Shown here piece after piece: positions 17,179-24,277 of a stretch of DNA of 64,000 nucleotides. Source of the stretch: Streptomyces sp. MP131-18 (GTDB lineage: Bacteria; Actinomycetota; Actinomycetes; Streptomycetales; Streptomycetaceae); NCBI RefSeq assembly GCF_001984575.1, contig NZ_LZNS01000001.1, positions 6,390,094 through 6,454,093 of the forward strand. Reading direction: 5' to 3'. Positions within the stretch are counted from its first letter, which is position 1, and every line of letters begins with the position of its first letter. The position numbers and the translations under genes were made by a program. Below the pieces are notes generated by a model. It saw only the letters and a list, made by a program, of their open reading frames with translations. It searched no databases and had not been told where the DNA came from.

Positions 17179-17184
17179 ACCCGC
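17161..17184. repeat. 24-bp direct repeat, copy 1 (macR 3' end)
   Basis: The bases covering the last macR codons and stop include CGACGCCGGCTGAACCCGC (17166-17184), found again exactly at 17293-17311. The longer 24-bp unit differs at one base (T versus C at its fifth position). Confidence 0.8.
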
Positions 17185-17287
17185 CTCCCGGCACGGCCTC
17201 GGCGCCGGGCCGCCGGGCCCGGGTGGTCGGTACCGTGCTCGGGCGCTCGCGGTTGCCGGGGCTGGGGCGGTCACCGGGGTGGGGCAC

Positions 17288-17311
17288 GGCCCCGACGCCG
17301 GCTGAACCCGC
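17288..17311. repeat. 24-bp direct repeat, copy 2 (downstream of macR)
   Basis: Second copy of the macR tail, including a non-functional copy of the stop codon, in the intergenic DNA before the terminator. It looks like a short duplication scar with 127-bp period. Confidence 0.8.
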
Positions 17312-17317
17312 GTGGGG

Positions 17318-17353
17318 CCGGATCGCCCGCACGCGGGCGGGCGGGCGATCCGG
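17318..17353. terminator. Bidirectional terminator between macR and anthranilate synthase
   Basis: CCGGATCGCCCG (17318-17329) and CGGGCGATCCGG (17342-17353) form a perfect 12-bp stem with a 12-base loop, placed between the convergent macR and trpEG genes. Confidence 0.7.
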
Positions 17354-17365
17354 TGGGGGCTCGGG

Positions 17366-19312
17366 CTACGTTCCGGCGGGTGTCTGTGGTGCGGAGGGCA
17401 CCGGGCGCAGCAGACGGGCGACGATCGCGGGGCCGTTCAGCGTGAGCACCGACTCCGGGTGGAACTGCACGCTCGCGAAGCCGGGCCCGCGCAGCGCGTG
17501 CACCTCGCCCGTTCTCCCGTCGCGGCCGACCGCGACTCCGCGCCGCGCCAGCCGCGTGGCCGCGGCGTCGTCGCAGCGCGCCGCGTAGGAGTTGTAGAAG
17601 CCGACGGTCTCCTCGCGCCCGAAGAGGTCGATCCGCTCCTGTGCGCCCTGGTGCGGCCGGTCCTTGCGCACCACCGGCAGGCCGAGTTCGGCGGCGATCA
17701 GCTCGTGCCCCAGGCACAGGCCGGCCACCGGGTGCGGATGGCCGCCGAGCAGCGCGGCCGTCAGCCCGCGCAGCAGCCGCATCTTCGGATCGCCCGCGTC
17801 GTTCGGGTCGCCGGGCCCCGGGCCGAGCACGACCGGGCCCGGGTGGCGCAGCGCCAGGTCGTGCGCGCCCGGCGCGTCGAAGCGCACCACGTCGACCCGG
17901 GCGCCGGTGGAGCGCAGCAGGTGGGCGAGCATCGACGTGAACGTGTCCTCGCCGTCGATCACCAGCACGTCGTCGGCATTCCCGCCGTCCGCGCCGTCCC
18001 CGCCGCCCGCGGGCGGCTCCTGCATCCGCAGCCAGAACGGCGCGAGCCCGGCCCGCCGCCCGGCGAGCGCGGCCCGCACCCGCGGGGAGGCGCCCGGCCG
18101 CGGGCCGCGCGCCGCGGGCGGCGGGGCGGCCGGTCGCACGCCGAGGGCGGCCAGCACGCCGGCCGCCTTGGCGTGCGTCTCGGCGACCTCGTCCGCCGGG
18201 TCCGAGCCGCGGACCAGCGTCGCGCCGACGGGGACGCGCAGGGTGCCGTGGGAGGCGTCGATGTCCGCGGTGCGGATGAGGATGGGGGAGTCGAGGGTCT
18301 GCCCGCCCGACGCGTCGCGTCCGAGCAGCGCCAGCGCGCCCGCGTAGTAGCCGCGCCCGCCGCGTTCGTGGCGGCGGATGACGCGGCAGGCGTTCTCCAC
18401 CGGGCTGCCGGTGACGGTGGCCGCGAACATCGTTTCGCGCAGCACCTCCCGCACGTCGAGCGAGGTGCGGCCGCGCAGTTCGAACTCGGTGTGCGCCAGG
18501 TGGGCCATCTCGCGCAGCCGCGGGCCGACGACGTGACCGCCGCGGTCGCCGACGGTGCACATCATCTTCAGTTCCTCGTCGACGACCATGGACAGTTCCT
18601 CCCGCTCCTTGCGGTCGTCGAGGAACGCGAGGAGCCCGTCGAGGTCGGGGCCGCCGGGCGGGTAGCGGTAGGTGCCGGAGATCGGGTTCATCACGACCGT
18701 GCCGCCGGTCATCCGCACGTGGACCTCGGGGCTCGCGCCCACCAGCACGCGCCGCCCGGTGTGGACGACGAACGTCCAGTACGCCCCGCGTTCGGCGAGC
18801 AGCAGCCGACGGAAGAGCGCCAGCGCGTCGCGCGCGCCGAAGCCGTCGATCCGGCCGGTGAAGGTGCGCCGGATGACGAAGTTGGCCCCCTGGCCCGCGC
18901 CGATCTCCTCGGTCAGGACGTCGGCGACGGTACGCGCGTACGCGGCGTCGGAGACGTCGAAGCCGCCCTCGCGGACGGTGACGGGGTGTGCGGGCAGCGC
19001 GGCGAGCGCGTCGTCCAGCGGGAGGCGGGCGGTGTGCTCGGGCAGCAGCACGGCGAGCGGCGTGCCGTCGTCGGTGGCCTCGAAGCCGCGTTCGGCGATC
19101 TGCCGGAACGGGACGAGCGCCAGCGCGCCCCCCTCGGGCACCGGGAGGTCCGCGAGCCGGGCGGCTTCGGTCACCGGCCCGGTCATGACCTCGACCACAC
19201 TGTCGTCGTGGCCGGGCGTGCGGCGGCGCAGCAGGGCGAATGGGGTGTTCCCCGCGACGAGCGAGGAGAGCAGGGCCCCGGCGGCTGCCGGTGCTGTCGT
19301 GAAATCTGTCAC
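17366..19312 (-). CDS. trpEG: Fused anthranilate synthase (components I and II)
   Basis: The 648-residue fusion converts chorismate and glutamine to anthranilate. Residues 1 to about 420 are the chorismate-binding component I, with FVVHTGRRVLVGASPEVHVRM, the P-I-S-G-T-Y-R segment, DEELKMM and the VTGSPVENA loop. Residues about 445-648 are a class I glutamine amidotransferase with LGPGPGDP, the Cys nucleophile in GLCLGHELI near residue 534, and QFHPES near 617. Phenazine-type and Streptomyces TrpEG enzymes share this fusion. It is preceded by a complete attenuator (trpL at 19423-19479), so expression should follow charged tRNA-Trp. Together with class II DAHP synthase on the other side it forms a divergent aromatic pair. 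No leader-independent promoter was seen. Confidence 0.93.
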   Translation of the reverse strand: MTDFTTAPAAAGALLSSLVAGNTPFALLRRRTPGHDDSVVEVMTGPVTEAARLADLPVPEGGALALVPFRQIAERGFEATDDGTPLAVLLPEHTARLPLDDALAALPAHPVTVREGGFDVSDAAYARTVADVLTEEIGAGQGANFVIRRTFTGRIDGFGARDALALFRRLLLAERGAYWTFVVHTGRRVLVGASPEVHVRMTGGTVVMNPISGTYRYPPGGPDLDGLLAFLDDRKEREELSMVVDEELKMMCTVGDRGGHVVGPRLREMAHLAHTEFELRGRTSLDVREVLRETMFAATVTGSPVENACRVIRRHERGGRGYYAGALALLGRDASGGQTLDSPILIRTADIDASHGTLRVPVGATLVRGSDPADEVAETHAKAAGVLAALGVRPAAPPPAARGPRPGASPRVRAALAGRRAGLAPFWLRMQEPPAGGGDGADGGNADDVLVIDGEDTFTSMLAHLLRSTGARVDVVRFDAPGAHDLALRHPGPVVLGPGPGDPNDAGDPKMRLLRGLTAALLGGHPHPVAGLCLGHELIAAELGLPVVRKDRPHQGAQERIDLFGREETVGFYNSYAARCDDAAATRLARRGVAVGRDGRTGEVHALRGPGFASVQFHPESVLTLNGPAIVARLLRPVPSAPQTPAGT

Positions 19313-19362
19313 GGGAACGGGTCCCCTTCAGGGAATCGGGGAGGGGCGGCCCGTACACGCGC

Positions 19363-19389
19363 CGAAGGCCGCCCCTCGGGCGGCCTTCG
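19363..19389 (-). terminator. trp attenuator terminator hairpin (3:4)
   Basis: CGAAGGCCGCCC (19363-19374), loop CTC and GGGCGGCCTTCG (19378-19389) form a perfect 12-bp stem between trpL and trpEG. The competing antiterminator is 19379-19385 pairing with 19429-19435 (7 bp). The 1:2 pause hairpin is 19426-19432 with 19445-19451 and includes the Trp codons. Confidence 0.85.
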
Positions 19390-19422
19390 CGTCGGACGAT
19401 GCGAGTTGTGGGGAACGCGCAG

Positions 19423-19479
19423 TCAGGTGGCCGCCGGATGAGCGGGCCACCACCAGGTGCGGCTGGCATGCGCGAACAT
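19423..19479 (-). CDS. trpL: trp leader peptide
   Basis: The 18-residue peptide MFAHASRTWWWPAHPAAT contains three consecutive Trp codons, the hallmark of a transcription-attenuation leader. Stalling at the Trp codons would free segment 2 to pair with segment 3 and prevent the 3:4 terminator upstream of trpEG. A similar leader is known in front of streptomycete trpE genes. The ATG lies only 6 bases from a TATAGT -10 box, so the transcript appears to begin at or near the start codon, and no Shine-Dalgarno is present. Confidence 0.9.
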   Translation of the reverse strand: MFAHASRTWWWPAHPAAT

Positions 19480-19485
19480 GCGGGC

Positions 19486-19491
19486 ACTATA
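19486..19491 (-). promoter_or_regulatory. -10 box of the trpL-trpEG transcript
   Basis: TATAGT on the minus strand, six bases from the trpL ATG, predicts a leaderless transcript. No good -35 match was found 17 bases further upstream. Confidence 0.6.
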
Positions 19492-19554
19492 CGCGAAGCC
19501 TGGACCAGCGTCTCACTCCGTGATCAGGGGCGGAATGCGGTGGACCCGACCCCG

Positions 19555-19560
19555 TAATCT
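19555..19560 (+). promoter_or_regulatory. -10 box of the DAHP synthase gene
   Basis: TAATCT ends six bases before the GTG start at 19567, which also suggests a leaderless transcript. A convincing -35 is not visible. Confidence 0.45.
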
Positions 19561-19566
19561 GGAACG

Positions 19567-20916
19567 GTGACCGTGAACGCTGACAGCAGCACCTCCATCG
19601 CCACCTCATGGCGGGACCTGCCCGCGGCGCAGCAGCCCGATTACCCGGATCTCGAAGCTCTGCGCGCTGTGACCACGGATCTGGAAACCTATCCGCCACT
19701 CGTCTTCGCCGGCGAGTGCGACCAGTTGCGTGCCCAGGTGGGCGCGGTGGCCAGGGGCGAGGCGTTCCTGCTCCAGGGCGGGGACTGCGCCGAGGCGTTC
19801 GACCAGGTCGGTGCCGACCAGATCCGCGCCAAGCTGAAGACACTGCTCCAGATGAGCGCGGTGCTCACCTACGCCGCGGCGGTGCCCGTGGTCAAGGTGG
19901 GGCGGATCGCGGGGCAGTACTCCAAGCCGCGGTCGAAGCCGACGGAGACCAGGGACGGCGTGACGCTGCCCACCTACCGCGGCGATTCGGTCAACGGCGC
20001 GGAGTTCACGGCCGAGGCACGGATGCCCGACCCGGAGCGGCTGCGGAAGATGTACCACGCGAGCGCCTCCACGCTGAACCTGGTGCGTGGCTTCACCACC
20101 GGCGGTTACGCGGACCTGCGGCAGGTGCACGCGTGGAACCAGGACTTCGTGCGCACCTCGGCCTCGGGGCAGCGGTACGAGGCGCTGGCGCGGGAGATCG
20201 ACAACGCGCTGAACTTCATGAAGGCGTGCGGCGCCGACCCGGCCGAGTTCCACTCGGTGGAGTTCTACGCCTCGCACGAGGCGCTGCTGCTCGACTACGA
20301 GGCGGCGCTGACGCGCACGGACTCCCGCAGCGGGAAGCTGTACGACGTCTCGGGCCACATGGTGTGGATCGGCGAGCGGACCCGGCAGCTGGACGGCGCG
20401 CACATCGCGTTCGCCGCCGGTATCCGCAATCCGATCGGCGTCAAGCTCGGTCCGACGACGACGCCCGAGGAGGCGCTGGCCCTCATCGAGCGGCTGGACC
20501 CGGAGCGCGAGCCGGGGCGGCTGACGTTCATCACGCGGATGGGCGCGGACAAGATCCGTGACCGGCTGCCGACGCTGGTGGAGAAGGTCACCGCGTCGGG
20601 CGCCCAGGTGGCCTGGGTGTGCGACCCGATGCACGGCAACACCTTCGAGGCGGCCTCCGGGCACAAGACCCGGCGGTTCGACGACGTGCTGGACGAGGTC
20701 AAGGGCTTCTTCGAGGTGCACAAGGGCCTGGGCACGCACCCGGGCGGCATCCACGTGGAGCTGACCGGCGACGACGTGACGGAGTGCGTCGGCGGCGGCG
20801 ACGAGATCTTCGTCGACGATCTGCACCAGCGGTACGAGACGGCCTGCGACCCCAGGCTGAACCGGAGCCAGTCGCTTGACCTGGCGTTCCTGGTGGCGGA
20901 GATGTACCGGGCCTGA
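19567..20916 (+). CDS. aroH: Class II 3-deoxy-7-phosphoheptulonate (DAHP) synthase
   Basis: The enzyme condenses phosphoenolpyruvate with erythrose 4-phosphate, the entry step of the shikimate pathway. The 449-residue length and motifs fit the plant/actinobacterial class II type: LLQGGDCAEAF, VVKVGRIAGQYSKPRS, the MYHASASTLNLVR segment, KLGPTTTPEEAL, WVCDPMHGNT and GGIHVELTGDDVTEC. It is divergent from the trpL-trpEG transcription unit and probably leaderless. The alternative in-frame GTG at 19573 is also possible because no Shine-Dalgarno fixes the start. Its M. tuberculosis counterpart is aroG (Rv2178c). Confidence 0.95.
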   Translation: MTVNADSSTSIATSWRDLPAAQQPDYPDLEALRAVTTDLETYPPLVFAGECDQLRAQVGAVARGEAFLLQGGDCAEAFDQVGADQIRAKLKTLLQMSAVLTYAAAVPVVKVGRIAGQYSKPRSKPTETRDGVTLPTYRGDSVNGAEFTAEARMPDPERLRKMYHASASTLNLVRGFTTGGYADLRQVHAWNQDFVRTSASGQRYEALAREIDNALNFMKACGADPAEFHSVEFYASHEALLLDYEAALTRTDSRSGKLYDVSGHMVWIGERTRQLDGAHIAFAAGIRNPIGVKLGPTTTPEEALALIERLDPEREPGRLTFITRMGADKIRDRLPTLVEKVTASGAQVAWVCDPMHGNTFEAASGHKTRRFDDVLDEVKGFFEVHKGLGTHPGGIHVELTGDDVTECVGGGDEIFVDDLHQRYETACDPRLNRSQSLDLAFLVAEMYRA

Positions 20917-20926
20917 CCCGGCAGTG

Positions 20927-20962
20927 GTGCCCCGGGGTGGCCCGAGCCACATCCCGGGGCAC
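20927..20962 (+). terminator. Terminator after DAHP synthase
   Basis: GTGCCCCGGG (20927-20936) pairs with CCCGGGGCAC (20953-20962). The stem continues inward as GTGGC/GCCAC (20937-20941/20946-20950) across a two-base bulge, ten bases after the stop codon. Confidence 0.75.
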
Positions 20963-20986
20963 TGTTGCGTCGTCACGGTGGGCGGG

Positions 20987-21005
20987 TAAGGTGAGCCTTA
21001 CCTCA
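20987..21005. promoter_or_regulatory. Iron box upstream of bfd
   Basis: TAAGGTGAGCCTTACCTCA resembles the DtxR/IdeR/DmdR consensus. Its core is GTAAGG-N4-CCTTAC, a perfect inverted repeat at 20986-21001 just upstream of the bfd ribosome site. Repression by iron-loaded DmdR1 is inferred. Confidence 0.75.
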
Positions 21006-21027
21006 GTAAGCCACCGGAGGGGTGACC

Positions 21028-21288
21028 GTGTTCGTCTGCTCGTGCTTCGGCATCACGGAGCAGCAGGTGCGTGACCACGCCGCGGCCGGTGCGTGCACCC
21101 CGCGGCAGATCGCCTCCGCCTCCAAGGCCGGAACGGATTGCGGCTCGTGCGTGCGGCGCATCCAGGGCCTGCTGGGCCGCGGTGGATGCCCGCGCCGGGA
21201 GACCGTCGCCACGACGGTGCCGGCGGCGCCCGCGGTGTCCGCCGTATCCGCGGTGCCGTCCGCGGGGGTGGCGGCCCCGCTGCCGTGA
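21028..21288 (+). CDS. bfd: Bacterioferritin-associated ferredoxin
   Basis: The 86-residue [2Fe-2S] protein starts MFVCSCFGITEQQV and has the four-cysteine pattern CxC...CGSC of Bfd, which reduces the core of bacterioferritin to release stored iron. The GTG at 21028 lies 8 bases after CCGGAGG; another GTG at 21022 is too close. After residue 60 there is a low-complexity Pro/Ala/Val tail not needed for the fold. It lies under an iron box and is convergent with bfr, 13 bases apart, a logical pairing of iron store and iron release. Confidence 0.92.
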   Translation: MFVCSCFGITEQQVRDHAAAGACTPRQIASASKAGTDCGSCVRRIQGLLGRGGCPRRETVATTVPAAPAVSAVSAVPSAGVAAPLP

Positions 21289-21301
21289 CCTCCGGCGGCT
21301 C

Positions 21302-21784
21302 TCAGGCGCTGCTCGGCTGCTCGATCTGCTGCGCGATGTAGAGCGCCTCGCCCAGCTTGTCGATCAGCTCAAGCTGCGTGTCGAGGTAGTCGATGTGGTG
21401 CTCCTCGTCCTTGAGGATCGACTCGAAGATCTTCGCCGAGGTGATGTCGCTCTTGGCGCGCATCACCTCCACACCGCGGCGCAGCCGGTCGATCGCCTCG
21501 ACCTCGATCTGCCGGTCCGCCTGGAACATCTCGGTGACCGTCTGCCCGACCCGCACGTGGAACAGCCGCTGGTAGTTCGGCAGCCCTTCGAGGAAGAGGA
21601 TGCGGTCGGTCAGCACCTCGGCGTGCCGCATCTCGTCGAACGACTCGGCGCGGGTGTAGGCGGCGAGCCTGGTCCAGCCGAAGTTCTCCTGCATCTTGGC
21701 GTGCAGGAAGTACTGGTTGATGGCGGTCAGCTCGGCGGTCAGCTGCTCGTTGAGGAACTCGATGACCTCGGGGTCGCCCTGCAT
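21302..21784 (-). CDS. bfr: Bacterioferritin
   Basis: The 160-residue protein forms the 24-subunit iron-storage shell. Its four-helix bundle shows the ferroxidase ligands in TAELTAINQYFLHA (Glu18), DEMRHAE (Glu51, His54 and the haem-ligand Met52), IEVEAID (Glu94) and KDEEHHIDYL (Glu127, His130). The ATG follows GAAGGAG, itself the last part of a threefold CCGACAGAAG tandem repeat. A second iron-box-like palindrome lies about 106 bases upstream at 21890-21908. In mycobacteria IdeR activates bfr, so activation rather than repression is possible. Confidence 0.95.
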   Translation of the reverse strand: MQGDPEVIEFLNEQLTAELTAINQYFLHAKMQENFGWTRLAAYTRAESFDEMRHAEVLTDRILFLEGLPNYQRLFHVRVGQTVTEMFQADRQIEVEAIDRLRRGVEVMRAKSDITSAKIFESILKDEEHHIDYLDTQLELIDKLGEALYIAQQIEQPSSA

Positions 21785-21796
21785 GACGGCGCGCTC

Positions 21797-21826
21797 CTTC
21801 TGTCGGCTTCTGTCGGCTTCTGTCGG
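21797..21826. repeat. Threefold 10-bp tandem repeat in the bfr leader
   Basis: CTTCTGTCGG is repeated three times head to tail; on the bfr strand it reads CCGACAGAAG and runs directly into the GGAG ribosome site. Each copy brings an AGAAG element. Confidence 0.85.
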
Positions 21827-21889
21827 CTGCGTGGATCGTCATTCGTTGCTGCTGCCCGCGCATCGTGGCACCGCCGCGGCGATCCGTCC

Positions 21890-21908
21890 AGTAAGCGAAG
21901 GCTTACCG
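21890..21908. promoter_or_regulatory. Iron-box-like palindrome upstream of bfr
   Basis: AGTAAGCGAAGGCTTACCG contains GTAAGC-N4-GCTTAC (21891-21906), the same 6-4-6 layout as the bfd box. It lies between bfr and the divergent sulfite-oxidase-like gene (start 21991), so either or both may be controlled. Confidence 0.6.
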
Positions 21909-21990
21909 AATTTGCCGGATTCTCCGCCGTTTTCCGAGGTCACAGGGGTGCCGGGGTGGCGGTGCAAGCGCCGGGAGCGGGTCTGTCACC

Positions 21991-22638
21991 ATGGAGGGCA
22001 TGGGTCAGCCGGACAGCCGCGGGGGACAGGCGCCGCAGCACGGCGCGGACCGGCTCCCGCCGGGGCAGCGGCCCCAGCGCGGGTGGCCCGTGACGCACTA
22101 CGGCCCGGTGCCGCGTTTCCGGCCCGAGCGCTGGGAGTTCCGTGTCTTCGGCGCGACGGCCGACGGCGGCAAGCGCTGCTGGACGCACGAGGAGTTCTCG
22201 GCGCTGCCGTACGAGACGGTGGTGGCCGACCTGCACTGCGTCACGAAGTTCAGCATGCAGGACGCCGAATGGGGCGGCGTGTCGGCGGGCACGTTCCTCG
22301 CCCTCGCTCCGCCCGCGCCCGAGGTGACGCATGTGATGGTGTGGGCCGAGTACGGCTACAGCGCCAATCTGCGGCTCGCGGACTTCGCGACCCCGCGCAC
22401 GGTCTTCGCCACCCACCGCGACGGCGAGCTGCTGACGGCGGAGCACGGCTTTCCGGTGCGCCTGATGGTGCCGCACCTGTACGCGTGGAAGGGCCCCAAG
22501 TGGGTCCGCGGCGTCGAGTACATGACGGCCGACCGGCGCGGCTTCTGGGAGGAGCGCGGGTACCACAACATCGGCGACCCCTGGCGGGAGCAGCGCTACT
22601 CCTACCAGGAGGAGCCGGGCGACGGCCCGGAGCTGTAG
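21991..22638 (+). CDS. Sulfite-oxidase-like molybdopterin oxidoreductase
   Basis: The 215-residue cytoplasmic protein belongs to the small sulfite-oxidase/MsrP-like molybdopterin family. It has the WEFRVFGATADGG opening, ADLHCVTKFS with the molybdenum-binding Cys near residue 90, AEYGYSANL, HGFPVRLMVPHLYAWKGPKWVRGVEYM, and GYHNIGDPWREQRY at the end. There is no twin-arginine signal, unlike MsrP. Physiological substrate is unknown. Starts at 21991 and 22000 are both possible. It is divergent from bfr across the iron-box-like palindrome and convergent with the DUF4396 gene. Confidence 0.85.
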   Translation: MEGMGQPDSRGGQAPQHGADRLPPGQRPQRGWPVTHYGPVPRFRPERWEFRVFGATADGGKRCWTHEEFSALPYETVVADLHCVTKFSMQDAEWGGVSAGTFLALAPPAPEVTHVMVWAEYGYSANLRLADFATPRTVFATHRDGELLTAEHGFPVRLMVPHLYAWKGPKWVRGVEYMTADRRGFWEERGYHNIGDPWREQRYSYQEEPGDGPEL

Positions 22639-22657
22639 GCCGCTTCCCGCGTACTCC

Positions 22658-23122
22658 TCAGTGCAGCCGGTGGACCACGGCGTGGCCCCGGCCGCGTGCG
22701 ATGAGGATGCGGTTGACCGGCGTGGTGACGAGGAACGCCACCGCGAACGCCGCCGCCAGCGTCCACCAGAACAGCCCCTCGGACAGATGCGCCTCCATCG
22801 CGCCCGGGGTGAGCGCGATCACGCCGTTGTCGACCAGCTCCATCACGGTGATGGAGACCGTGTCCGCGGCGAGGGCCGTCCTGACCGCGGTGCGCAGCGG
22901 CAGCCCCGCGTGCAGCACGGCGTACAGGGTGAAGCTGTAGCCGAAGAGGAACGCCAGCACGATCGCGAGCAGCATGGTCGGAGCGGTATGCCAGGTCAGG
23001 GCGGTGCCGATGACCATGCCGAGCACCTCGCCCACCGCGCAGCCGGTCAGGCAGTGCAGGGTGGCGCGCGCGGCGGTGCCCCAGGAGGCGGCCCCGGCCG
23101 GGTGCCGACGGTGCTCCCGCAT
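22658..23122 (-). CDS. DUF4396-type integral membrane protein
   Basis: The 154-residue protein has four predicted transmembrane helices in residues 25-145, with MVIGTALTWHTAPTMLLAIVLAFLFGYSFTLY as the second pair. Conserved polar positions TVMELVDN and HLSEGLFWW lie between helices. The His-rich N-terminus (MREHRRHP) and C-terminus (GHAVVHRLH) could bind metal, an untested thought. The family has no assigned function. It is followed by the transglycosylase on the same strand but the 60-base gap and opposite order do not suggest an operon. Confidence 0.75.
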   Translation of the reverse strand: MREHRRHPAGAASWGTAARATLHCLTGCAVGEVLGMVIGTALTWHTAPTMLLAIVLAFLFGYSFTLYAVLHAGLPLRTAVRTALAADTVSITVMELVDNGVIALTPGAMEAHLSEGLFWWTLAAAFAVAFLVTTPVNRILIARGRGHAVVHRLH

Positions 23123-23182
23123 GGTGATGCCCCTTCAGGTGCGGGCGTGGCCGCCTTCGAGGATTGCGGAAGCGATGGTACG

Positions 23183-24013
23183 TCAGTAGGGGCCGTTGAC
23201 GTTGTCGATCGAGCCGTAACGGTCGGCCGCATAGTTGGCCGCCGCGGTCAGATTTGCCACCGGATCGTAGAGGTCGTACGGCGTGCCCTCGACGTGATAC
23301 GCGTCGAACGTCGGCTGGATCACCTGCAACAGCCCTATGGAAGGCGTGCCGTTGATGGCATTGATGTCCCAGAGATTGATGGCATTGGGGTCACCGCTCG
23401 ATTCGCGCATGATATTGCGGTGCAGTCCCTCGTAAGTGCCGGGAATTCCGTTCGCCGCCATGATGTCGAGCGCCTCGCGAATCCAGCCGTCGAGGTCGTC
23501 GGTGTAGACGGGCTCGGGGGCGGGTTCGGGCTCGGGCTCGGGCGCCGGGGCCTCGGCGGCGGGCTCGGCGGCCGGGGCCGCGGCCTCCTGCCGCTCGGCG
23601 GCGCGGCTCGCGGCCTCCTCCGCGGCGCGTTCCTCCGCGGCCAGGCGTTCGGCCTCGGCGCGCTCCGCGCGCTCGGCGGCCTGCTGCTCCGCCACCTCGG
23701 CGGCGCCTTCGGCCACGGCCTGCTGCCCGGCCACGGCTTGGGCGAGTACGGAGTCGGCGACCGGGTCGAGATCGGCGCGCGGTGCCTCCCGCGCCTGTTC
23801 CACGGGGGCGGGCCCGGCGGGCCGGCCCTGCCCCGGAACGTCGGCGGACTTCACGTCCCAGCCAGCGGTGCCGGCGGCGGACACCGGCTCGGAGTCGGCG
23901 GTGGGGACGACGGTGAGGGCGAGCGCGGCCGCCCCCGCGGTCGCGAGCGCGGCGGTGGCGGTCTTCCGCAATCGGGTCGTGCGGAGCATGGGGATGCGGC
24001 GATGAGCGGGCAT
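23183..24013 (-). CDS. Secreted lytic transglycosylase (SLT domain)
   Basis: The 276-residue protein has a basic signal peptide (residues 1-45), a long Ala/Glu/Pro-rich spacer (about 60-190) and a C-terminal goose-lysozyme/SLT domain. The domain has IMRESSGDPNAINLWDINAINGTPSIGLLQVIQPTFDAYH, with catalytic Glu in MRESSGDP, and ends in AANYAADRYGSIDNVNGPY. It should cleave glycan strands outside the membrane; similar short transglycosylases act in spore germination and wall turnover. The ATG at 24013 gives MPAHRRIPMLR; the second ATG (MLRTTRLRK) eight residues later is also possible. A 6-bp hairpin (24032-24048) lies between the presumed promoter and the start. Confidence 0.88.
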   Translation of the reverse strand: MPAHRRIPMLRTTRLRKTATAALATAGAAALALTVVPTADSEPVSAAGTAGWDVKSADVPGQGRPAGPAPVEQAREAPRADLDPVADSVLAQAVAGQQAVAEGAAEVAEQQAAERAERAEAERLAAEERAAEEAASRAAERQEAAAPAAEPAAEAPAPEPEPEPAPEPVYTDDLDGWIREALDIMAANGIPGTYEGLHRNIMRESSGDPNAINLWDINAINGTPSIGLLQVIQPTFDAYHVEGTPYDLYDPVANLTAAANYAADRYGSIDNVNGPY

Positions 24014-24155
24014 TTCAGGGGACCTCGTGTTCCTCGCGGATTGCGAGGGCCCTTCGTAGCAGCACCCAAAAAGTCGGCGCAATCACCACGGGTACTAAGC
24101 CGGATAGTGCGCGGGAAGGCCGGGAACAGGCCCGGAACAAGCCGGGAAAAAGAAA

Positions 24156-24229
24156 TGAGCCCGGTCAGCGGCTCACTACGAATGCACTACGTACTTTCGT
24201 ATGTGACGCACGCCCTATGACCGGGCTCA
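24156..24229 (-). terminator. Large terminator hairpin after the PASTA kinase gene
   Basis: TGAGCCCGGTCA (24156-24167) and TGACCGGGCTCA (24218-24229) are perfect 12-bp arms around a 50-base loop that holds an imperfect inner repeat (CACTACGAA/TTTCGTATGTG). On the minus strand the outer stem is followed by TTTCTTTTT, so it should terminate kinase transcripts 48 bases after the stop. Confidence 0.7.
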
Positions 24230-24277
24230 CACTTTTCCTGTGCTGTCGAGATGTTTCGCTCAGGCAAAGAAGCGGGC

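Noticed and set aside
19535..19570. Short ORF MRWTRPRNLER overlapping the DAHP synthase start
   Set aside because: It contains the presumed -10 box, so the mapped-type promoter would not transcribe it. Only one Trp codon and no attenuator structure are present.
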